A DNA stretch of 64,000 bases from Streptomyces sp. BK208 (lineage in GTDB: Bacteria; Actinomycetota; Actinomycetes; Streptomycetales; Streptomycetaceae). A program made the translations under genes and the position numbers. This document shows, piece by piece, positions 58,652 through 64,000 of the stretch; the stretch's first letter is position 1, and every line of letters starts with the position of its first letter. The notes under the pieces are model-generated. The model had not been told where the DNA came from. It saw only the letters and a list, made by a program, of their open reading frames with translations, and searched no databases. The DNA lies in NCBI RefSeq assembly GCF_004364245.1, contig NZ_SOAV01000002.1, positions 186,001-250,000 of the forward strand. The letters run 5' to 3'.

Positions 58652-60283
58652 ATGCGTTACGACCACGGTGGCGGACTCCTGGCCGCCCACCTCAAGTCCC
58701 TCGGCGTCGACACCGTCTTCGGCATCGTCTCCGTGCACAACCTGCCGCTGGTGGAGGCCGTCGAGGCCGACCCCGGGCTGCGGTTCGTGCCGGTGCGGCA
58801 CGAGGCGAGCGCCGTCAACGCCGCCGACGCCTACGGCCGGGCCCGCGGCACCCTCGGCTGCGCCCTCACCTCCACCGGCACCGGCGCCGGCAACGCGGCG
58901 GGCTCCCTGATCGAGGCCCTGTCCTCGGGGTCCCCCGTGCTGCACGTCACCGGGCAGGTGGAGTCCGCCCACCTCGGCAGCGGACGCGGCTTCATCCACG
59001 AGACCAAGGACCAGCTCGGCATGCTGACCGCGGTCTCCGCGTACGCCGCCACCGTCACCTCCGCCCGGGACGCGGGCCGCGTCCTGCGCGAGGCCTCCGC
59101 CGCCGCGCTCGCCCTCCCGGGCGGCCCCGCGAGCGTGGAGTGGCCGATCGACCTCCAGTACGCCGTCCAGGAGGACGACGGCGAGACCGTGCCCGTCGCC
59201 GTGCCCCCGGTGCCGGACGCCTCCGCACTCGCCGCGGCGCGCGACCTGCTCGCCTCCGCCCGGCGCCCGCTGATCTGGGCGGGCGGCGGGGCCAACACCG
59301 CCCGCGACCAGCTCCTCGCGCTGCTGGAGACGACCGGCGCGGGCCTGCTCACCTCCAACTCCGGGCGGGGCGCCGTACCCGAGGACCACACGCAGGTCGT
59401 CGGCAACTTCGCCACCACGCCCGCCGGACGCGCGCTCCTCGCCGACGCGGACGTCCTGGTCACCGTCGGCACCCACTTCCGGTCCAACGAGACCGCCGAC
59501 TACGGGCTCCGCCTCCCCGAGGCGCACATCCAGATCGACGTCGACGCCGCCGCCCTCGGCCGGGTGTACCCGGCCCGGCACGCCCTGCACGGCGACTCCC
59601 GCGCCGTCCTGCCGCGCCTCACCGAGGCCGCCGTACGGGCCGACACCGACTGGACGGACCGGGTCCGCCGGGTGCGCGACGAGGTGCGGGCCGCCCTGCA
59701 CGACGGCATCGGCCCGCAGGCCGCGATCTGCGACGCCCTCGCCGCCGCGCTGCCGCGCGGCAGCGTCGTCGCCCGGGACGTGACCATCCCGTCCTCGTCC
59801 TGGGGCAACCGCCTGCTGCCCATGCACGATCCCCGGGCCAACGTCTTCCCGCGCGGCGGCGGCATCGGCCAGGGCCTCGCCATGGGCATCGGCGCGGCCC
59901 TCGCCCGCCCCGGCGAGCCCACCGTCGTGATCGCGGGCGACGGCGGACTCGCCGTCCACCTGGGCGAACTGCTCACCCTCGCCCAGGAACGGCCCCGCCT
60001 GACCCTGATCGTCTTCAACGACGGCGGCTACGGCGTCCTGCGCAACATGCAGGCCACGTACACCGAACGCCGCTCCGGCGTCGACCTGTTCACCCCCGAC
60101 TTCGCCCAGCTCGCCGCCGCCTGCGCCCTCCCGTACGCACGCATCGGCGACGCGAGCGAGGCCGCCAAGGTGATCGACGCCGCCGTCGCCTCCGACGGGC
60201 CGACCCTCGTCGAGGTCGACCTGGCCGCGCTCGGCCCGATGAAGAACCCGTTCACCCCGCCCGTCAAGATCCCCGCCCGGTAG
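58652..60283 (+). CDS. Thiamine-diphosphate-dependent enzyme (acetolactate-synthase/benzoylformate-decarboxylase superfamily)
   Basis: A 543-residue protein in the three-domain ThDP layout: the activating Glu51 in VRHEASAVNAADAYGRA, the middle domain RRPLIWAGGGANTARD, and the cofactor motif GDGGLAVHLGELLT followed by FNDGGYGVL. It would decarboxylate or ligate a 2-oxo acid, for instance an aryl-2-oxo acid or the pyruvate-like half of a ring-fission product. Relatives include benzoylformate decarboxylase, but the active-site residues that define that enzyme cannot be aligned by eye. Confidence 0.88.
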   Translation: MRYDHGGGLLAAHLKSLGVDTVFGIVSVHNLPLVEAVEADPGLRFVPVRHEASAVNAADAYGRARGTLGCALTSTGTGAGNAAGSLIEALSSGSPVLHVTGQVESAHLGSGRGFIHETKDQLGMLTAVSAYAATVTSARDAGRVLREASAAALALPGGPASVEWPIDLQYAVQEDDGETVPVAVPPVPDASALAAARDLLASARRPLIWAGGGANTARDQLLALLETTGAGLLTSNSGRGAVPEDHTQVVGNFATTPAGRALLADADVLVTVGTHFRSNETADYGLRLPEAHIQIDVDAAALGRVYPARHALHGDSRAVLPRLTEAAVRADTDWTDRVRRVRDEVRAALHDGIGPQAAICDALAAALPRGSVVARDVTIPSSSWGNRLLPMHDPRANVFPRGGGIGQGLAMGIGAALARPGEPTVVIAGDGGLAVHLGELLTLAQERPRLTLIVFNDGGYGVLRNMQATYTERRSGVDLFTPDFAQLAAACALPYARIGDASEAAKVIDAAVASDGPTLVEVDLAALGPMKNPFTPPVKIPAR

Positions 60284-60297
60284 GGAGGCCCGCCGAC

Positions 60298-61251
60298 ATG
60301 AGCAGCACCGAAGCCGCCGAAGAGCAGGAACTGGACCTCCTCGTCCACCGCACCACCTGGGAGGCCGAGGGCGTCCTCTCCGTCGAGCTGGTCCACCCGG
60401 ACGGCAAGCCGCTGCCCTCCTGGACACCGGGCGCCCACCTGGACCTGCACGTCGGCGGCCACGTCCGCCAGTACAGCCTGTGCGGCGACCCCGAGGACAC
60501 CGGGAGGTACCGGCTCGGCGTCCTCAACGAGCCCGCCTCGCGCGGCGGTTCGCGGCACGTGCACACCAGGCTGCGGCCCGGCCAGACTGTGCGGGTGGCC
60601 GGGCCGCGCAACCACTTCGCCCTCGAACCGGCCGCCTCCTACGTCTTCGTCGCCGGCGGCATCGGCATCACCCCGATCCTCGCCATGGCCCGCCGGGCGG
60701 AGCGGGACGGCGTCCCGTACCGGCTGGTGCACGGCGGGCGGACCCGCGCCTCGATGGCCTTCGGCGGCGAACTCGCCGCGCTCGGCGGCGAGGTGACCCT
60801 CGTACCGCAGGACGAGCGGGGGCACATCGACGTGGCGGGCACCCTCGCGGACCTCCCGGCCGACGCGCTGGTGTACTGCTGCGGCCCCGAACCGCTGCTC
60901 AAGGCCGTCGAACAGGCGGCGCCCGAGGGGCGGCTGCGCACCGAGCGGTTCGCCGCACCCGCCGTGACCCGCGAGGACGACGACGGCGCCTTCGACGTCG
61001 AGTGCCGCGCCTCGGGCGTGACCCTGCGCGTGGACGCCGGGACCTCCGTCCTGGAGGCCGCCGAGAACGCCGGGCTCACCGTCGCCTCCTCCTGCCGGGA
61101 CGGCATCTGCGGCTCCTGCGAGACCCGCGTCCTGGCCGGCACCCCCGACCACCGCGACTTCCTGCTCAGCGACGCCGAGCGGGCCGCCGGCGAGACGATG
61201 ATGATCTGCGTCTCGCGCTGCGCCTCGGACCGCCTCGTGCTGGACCTCTGA
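60298..61251 (+). CDS. Phthalate-dioxygenase-reductase-type flavoprotein with C-terminal [2Fe-2S] ferredoxin
   Basis: A 317-residue reductase: FMN-binding RQYSLCGDP, NADH domain FVAGGIGITPIL and YCCGPEPLL, then a plant-type ferredoxin with CRDGICGSC and a distal ICVSRC (C-x4-C-x2-C ... C). This VanB/PDR-type domain order feeds NADH electrons directly to a Rieske oxygenase, here the one encoded two genes downstream. No separate ferredoxin gene is needed. Confidence 0.92.
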   Translation: MSSTEAAEEQELDLLVHRTTWEAEGVLSVELVHPDGKPLPSWTPGAHLDLHVGGHVRQYSLCGDPEDTGRYRLGVLNEPASRGGSRHVHTRLRPGQTVRVAGPRNHFALEPAASYVFVAGGIGITPILAMARRAERDGVPYRLVHGGRTRASMAFGGELAALGGEVTLVPQDERGHIDVAGTLADLPADALVYCCGPEPLLKAVEQAAPEGRLRTERFAAPAVTREDDDGAFDVECRASGVTLRVDAGTSVLEAAENAGLTVASSCRDGICGSCETRVLAGTPDHRDFLLSDAERAAGETMMICVSRCASDRLVLDL

Positions 61252-61279
61252 CCCCCTCACGCCTTCGATGGAGAACGCC

Positions 61280-61504
61280 GTGCCCGAGACCTGGCCCTAC
61301 CTGGACCCCCACCAGACCCGCGACCACGAGCCCACCCCGTACGAGCTGAAGCTCGCCCGCACGCTCGAGGACATCTTCACCAAGGACGGTCACGAACTGG
61401 CCGACGTGATCGACGGACTCAACACCCGCCAGCTGCGCACGCCGACCGGCGAGCCCTGGACCGAGGAGTCCTTCCGTGCCGAGATGAACCGCCTGGGAGC
61501 CTGA
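61280..61504 (+). CDS. Small recombinase-like-HTH protein associated with Rieske oxygenase
   Basis: A 74-residue protein: TWPYLDPHQTRDHEPTPYELK at the N-terminus and TPTGEPWTEESFRAEMNRLG at the C-terminus. The second half resembles the small helical domain at the end of serine recombinases, and I recall stand-alone versions beside Rieske oxygenases. GTG 61280 has GGAGA five bases upstream, so I prefer it to ATG 61268. Sitting between reductase and oxygenase genes with two-base spacing, it may be a small accessory or stability factor, not a DNA-binding protein. Confidence 0.7.
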   Translation: MPETWPYLDPHQTRDHEPTPYELKLARTLEDIFTKDGHELADVIDGLNTRQLRTPTGEPWTEESFRAEMNRLGA

Positions 61505-61505
61505 C

Positions 61506-62546
61506 ATGACCCTCTCCACCCACGACAGCGCCGACCACATCTACGCCCACGGCCTGCGCAACCAGTGGCACCCCGTCGTACCGTCCGACTTCGTCGCACC
61601 CGGCGACATGCGCCGGGTGACCGCACTCGGAGAGAACTGGCTGCTCTTCCGCAAGTCCGACGGCGGCCTGTCCATGCTCGCCGACCGCTGCCCGCACCGC
61701 GGCGCGCCCCTCTCCCTCGGCAAGCACCTGGGCGACCGGGTGGCCTGCTGGTACCACGGCGTCGAGGTCGACGGCACGGGCACCGTCACCTCGGTGCCCG
61801 GACTGCCCGGCTGCAGCCTGGAGGGCAAGACCCTCGTCACCTCGCTGCCGGTGCGCGAGGTCGGCGGCGCGATCCTCGCCTGGTTCGGCGACGAGGAGCA
61901 CCCCGAGCCGGTGGAACTCACCCTGCCCGAACCGCTGGCCGACGAGGAGATCTCCGCCTTCCTCTGCTACGCGGAGTGGGACGTGCCGTGGCGGTACGCC
62001 ATGGAGAACCTGCTCGACCCGATGCACGGTGCGTTCCTGCACTCCGAGTCGCACACCATGTTCGCCGGGGACACCACCGCCAAGTTCCGCATCCGCGAGA
62101 CGCAGCGGGGCTACTTCTTCGAGAAGACCGACCAGCGGGGCGTCAACTTCGACTGGGTCGAGCTGTGCCACACCGGCGTCGACTGGGTGGACCTGTCCAT
62201 CCCCTACCCGCCGTCGGCGGGCCCCGGCGGCCCGTTCGGCATCGTCGGCATGGCCTGCCCGGTGGACGCGGGACGCACCGGCGTCTTCTTCTGGCGCTAC
62301 CGGAAGGTGAGCGACTGGCAGCGGGACACCTGGCGGTTCCTGTACAAGACGCTCATCGAGGCCCGCCACTGGGAGGTCCTGGAGCAGGACCGCGTGATGC
62401 TGGAGAACATGCCCGCGGACGCCGACCAGCGCGAGAACCTCTACCAGCACGACCTGGGCGTGGTCCGGCTGCGCCGGCTGTACCGGGCCCGGGCGGAACA
62501 GCAGTCGAAGGCTCCGGCCGCCGCTCAGCCCGCGTCGGCGCGCTGA
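61506..62546 (+). CDS. Rieske non-heme iron ring-hydroxylating oxygenase, alpha subunit
   Basis: A 346-residue protein. The Rieske cluster ligands are Cys62, His64, Cys81 and His84 (CPHRG and CWYHG). The mononuclear iron site is NLLDPMHGAFLH, giving His174 and His179 with Asp295 in LEQDRVMLEN as third ligand, and Asp171 as the inter-subunit bridge. It is alpha-only, with no beta-subunit gene, as in phthalate, vanillate (VanA) and carbazole-type oxygenases that hydroxylate or O/N-demethylate aromatics. It is electron-coupled to the PDR-type reductase. Confidence 0.93.
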   Translation: MTLSTHDSADHIYAHGLRNQWHPVVPSDFVAPGDMRRVTALGENWLLFRKSDGGLSMLADRCPHRGAPLSLGKHLGDRVACWYHGVEVDGTGTVTSVPGLPGCSLEGKTLVTSLPVREVGGAILAWFGDEEHPEPVELTLPEPLADEEISAFLCYAEWDVPWRYAMENLLDPMHGAFLHSESHTMFAGDTTAKFRIRETQRGYFFEKTDQRGVNFDWVELCHTGVDWVDLSIPYPPSAGPGGPFGIVGMACPVDAGRTGVFFWRYRKVSDWQRDTWRFLYKTLIEARHWEVLEQDRVMLENMPADADQRENLYQHDLGVVRLRRLYRARAEQQSKAPAAAQPASAR

Positions 62547-63073
62547 TCCGGGACGTCGTCGGAATCCACGATCGAGCGTTCCAGCTTCGACAGCAGACGG
62601 CCCAGTTGACGGTGCTCGGCGGGCGAGAGCCCGCCGAGCATCCGGCGTTCGTTCTCCAGGTGCTCGCTGAACACCTCGTCCACCTTGGCCAGGCCCGCCT
62701 CGGTGAGCCGCGAGTACACCACGCGCCGGTCCTCGGCGTCCCGCTCGCGCACCAGCAGGCCGTCCTTCTCCAGCCGGTCCAGGCGCAGTGTCACCCCCGC
62801 CGAGGAGACCAGCCCGGAGGCCGCGAGCTGCCCGGCGGTCAGCCGGTACGGGGCCCCGGCCCGGCGCAGCGCGGTCAGCACGTCGAACCCGGCGACGGAC
62901 AGCCCGTGTTCGTCGAGCCGCGAGGTCATCCGCGACTGGTACTGCAGATACGACCGGTGCAGCCGGGCCAGCACCTCCAGCGGGGAGGTGTCCAGCTCGG
63001 GCCGCTCACGGGCCCAGTCCCCGACGATCCCCGCCACCGCGTCCGGCCGCTTCGCCGCCCTGCCCTGCGCCAT
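62525..63073 (-). CDS. MarR-family transcriptional regulator
   Basis: A 182-residue winged-helix protein: YLQYQSRMTSRLDEHGLSVAGFDVL split over helices 1-2, LTAGQLAASGLVSSAGVTLRLDRLEKDGL as recognition helix, and the wing RDAEDRRVVYSRLTEAG. The gene is convergent with the Rieske gene (22-base overlap) and closes the operon. MarR proteins in catabolic clusters usually repress until an aromatic ligand binds. A CTTAG palindrome in its own promoter and related motifs before the operon support that role. Confidence 0.9.
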   Translation of the reverse strand: MAQGRAAKRPDAVAGIVGDWARERPELDTSPLEVLARLHRSYLQYQSRMTSRLDEHGLSVAGFDVLTALRRAGAPYRLTAGQLAASGLVSSAGVTLRLDRLEKDGLLVRERDAEDRRVVYSRLTEAGLAKVDEVFSEHLENERRMLGGLSPAEHRQLGRLLSKLERSIVDSDDVPDQRADAG

Positions 63074-63109
63074 GTCTTCCCCTCGCGGCGTACGTTCAGA
63101 TACAGAAAT

Positions 63110-63121
63110 CTTAGCCCTAAG
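63110..63121. promoter_or_regulatory. Candidate MarR operator
   Basis: CTTAG-CC-CTAAG, a perfect 5-base inverted repeat 37 bases upstream of the MarR start. The minus strand reads CCCTTAGGGCTAAGATTT, sharing CCCTTAG with the sequence upstream of the ALDH gene at 52358-52364. Confidence 0.5.
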
Positions 63122-63699
63122 GGAAAAGCTGGCCCCGGCTCCGGCCCTTCAACGGCCGCCCCCGCGTCCCGCGGCGGTCAGGGTGAGGCGGATCGTCACG
63201 ACGCGGGGCGACCGGATCAGGCCGCTCAGAGGGCGGGGCGGAGCAAGGGTGGGGCAAGGACGAACTGCATGTGTCGGTGCCTCTCTCTCTGATCGCTGTG
63301 ATCGATGCGGCTCCTGAGGGAACGGCGCCCGCTGCTCCGGGAAGCAAGGCCGTGAAACGGGGGGCGGTCGCTGGGGCGAGCCCGTGAGTCGGGGGATGCA
63401 GGTGCATATTCCGCAGGTCAGCGACCGTTCCTATGACGCTGGCCCGGAGTTTGCAGGCATGAGGCGTCCGGGGGAATGGCCTTTCAGGCCTGGACCCGCT
63501 CGCCACTCATATGGCCCCGACACCCATTTGATCATCTGTGACCGAGCAGTTCTGCAACCGAGGGGTCATAGTCCGAAAGATGGCAACAACCCATCGCATG
63601 CAGTGCTCGGCAGGTGAGCCACCCCATCTCAAGACGTCTCAAAGACTCTGGGTGCAGTCAGTGGATTTCTTCTAGTCTCCTGTATCTCAACGGAACTTG
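63122..63699. other. Spacer without convincing gene
   Basis: This 578-base stretch has no frame with good coding character. A 7-codon ATG frame at 63269-63292 (MCRCLSL) preceded by AAGGA is leader-peptide-like. A 77-codon frame (63384-63617) shows no recognisable motif. G+C falls towards the right end, where the promoter of the last gene should lie. Confidence 0.45.
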
Positions 63700-64000
63700 A
63701 TGCCTGGGAGATTTGCGTTGTCTTCCGCACCGCCACCACCTCAGAACAGCCCGAACCCAGGGCCAGGCCCGACGGCCGGCGCGGGGTGGGGGCCACCAGC
63801 CTCCCCTCCACGTCAGTCACGCTTGCGCCAGTTCCGGAACTGGTTCACAGGCCTGAGCGAAGCAGGCAAGGTCGGTCTCATTGCCGCGCTCGTCACGACC
63901 GTCGGCAGTGGGGTCTTCGGCTTGATCGCCGCCGGCATTCCCCTATTCGGCGACGGCGGTAGGGACGGTAAGCCAGAGGCTGCAGCTGAGTCGTCGGAAC
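63700..64000 (+). CDS. Membrane protein of unknown function, 5' part only
   Basis: The frame is open to the right edge: a Pro/Gly-rich cytoplasmic N-terminus (SAPPPPQNSPNPGPGPTAG), a basic patch RQSRLRQFRNW and one transmembrane helix (VGLIAALVTTVGSGVFGLIAA), followed by an acidic Gly/Asp stretch. ATG 63700 has GGAA upstream; TTG 63718 with GGGAG is an equally good start. No family is recognised in the first 100 residues. Confidence 0.55.
   Translation, partial: MPGRFALSSAPPPPQNSPNPGPGPTAGAGWGPPASPPRQSRLRQFRNWFTGLSEAGKVGLIAALVTTVGSGVFGLIAAGIPLFGDGGRDGKPEAAAESSE

Noticed and set aside
57797..60427. Long minus-strand open frame of 876 codons opposite the SDR/ThDP genes
   Set aside because: Its translation is Gly/Asp/Val-rich low complexity, it has no family motif, and it mirrors the third-position GC bias of the real plus-strand genes.
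63384..63617. 77-codon open frame
   Set aside because: No domain, weak start context and mixed codon usage; not enough to call a gene.

Overview
High-GC (about 72 percent) actinobacterial chromosome with very short intergenic gaps, many ATGA/GTGA start-stop overlaps and frequent GTG starts. The genes point to Streptomyces. The middle of the window matches, from memory and not from a search, the S. coelicolor/S. lividans neighbourhood that contains cslA, glxA and the GH6 gene cslZ, a chitin-active LPMO, an Ehu-type amino-acid ABC transporter and a pectate lyase. The two ends look accessory.

Layout. 0-5.7 kb: edge of a type II fatty-acid/polyketide-like cluster (two ketosynthases, ACP, acyltransferase, a CrtI/CrtISO-like FAD enzyme), then a deleted flavin-monooxygenase remnant and a TetR regulator. 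5.7-15.8 kb: housekeeping-style genes (SEC-C/TPR protein, MFS pump with divergent HxlR, small membrane protein plus YidC-like insertase, FAH-family enzyme, F420/flavin oxidoreductase) and an UPF0303-Gfo/Idh pair divergent from a ROK regulator with an abnormal glycine-rich N-terminus. 15.9-29 kb: envelope and polysaccharide block: PQQ-type sugar dehydrogenase with CBM2 behind a CebR-like box, HAD phosphatase, secreted protein plus sortase, GH6, GlxA, CslA, NlpC/P60 protein, SPFH protein and an AA10 LPMO behind a DasR-like box. Two tRNA-Lys(CTT) genes lie here and a third identical one at 41.4 kb.

29-38.3 kb: IclR regulator, a polar-amino-acid/ectoine-type ABC transporter divergent from a DUF3830 protein, an amidase plus 2-hydroxyacid dehydrogenase divergent from two Asp/Glu-racemase/maleate-isomerase-like proteins, and a predicted non-canonical tRNA-Gly-like RNA with its own terminator. 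38.6-48.5 kb: pectate lyase, small conserved proteins, a secreted M6-like metalloprotease, a GGDEF-EAL protein, a luciferase-like oxidoreductase and a WhiJ-type XRE/DUF397/HATPase locus that shows a partial tandem duplication. 48.5-52.1 kb: DHFR-like and VOC proteins, a WYL regulator and an MFS transporter.

52.4-63.1 kb is the most distinctive part: an eleven-gene, largely translationally coupled operon (ALDH, two-domain extradiol dioxygenase, aspartate-dehydrogenase-like enzyme, alpha/beta hydrolase, cupin, two SDRs, ThDP enzyme, ferredoxin-containing reductase, tiny HTH-like protein, Rieske oxygenase) closed by a convergent MarR gene. It reads as a complete hydroxylate, dehydrogenate, meta-cleave and hydrolyse route for an aromatic compound, possibly a nitrogen-containing one, whose substrate I cannot name. 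The window ends inside a small membrane protein gene of unknown function.
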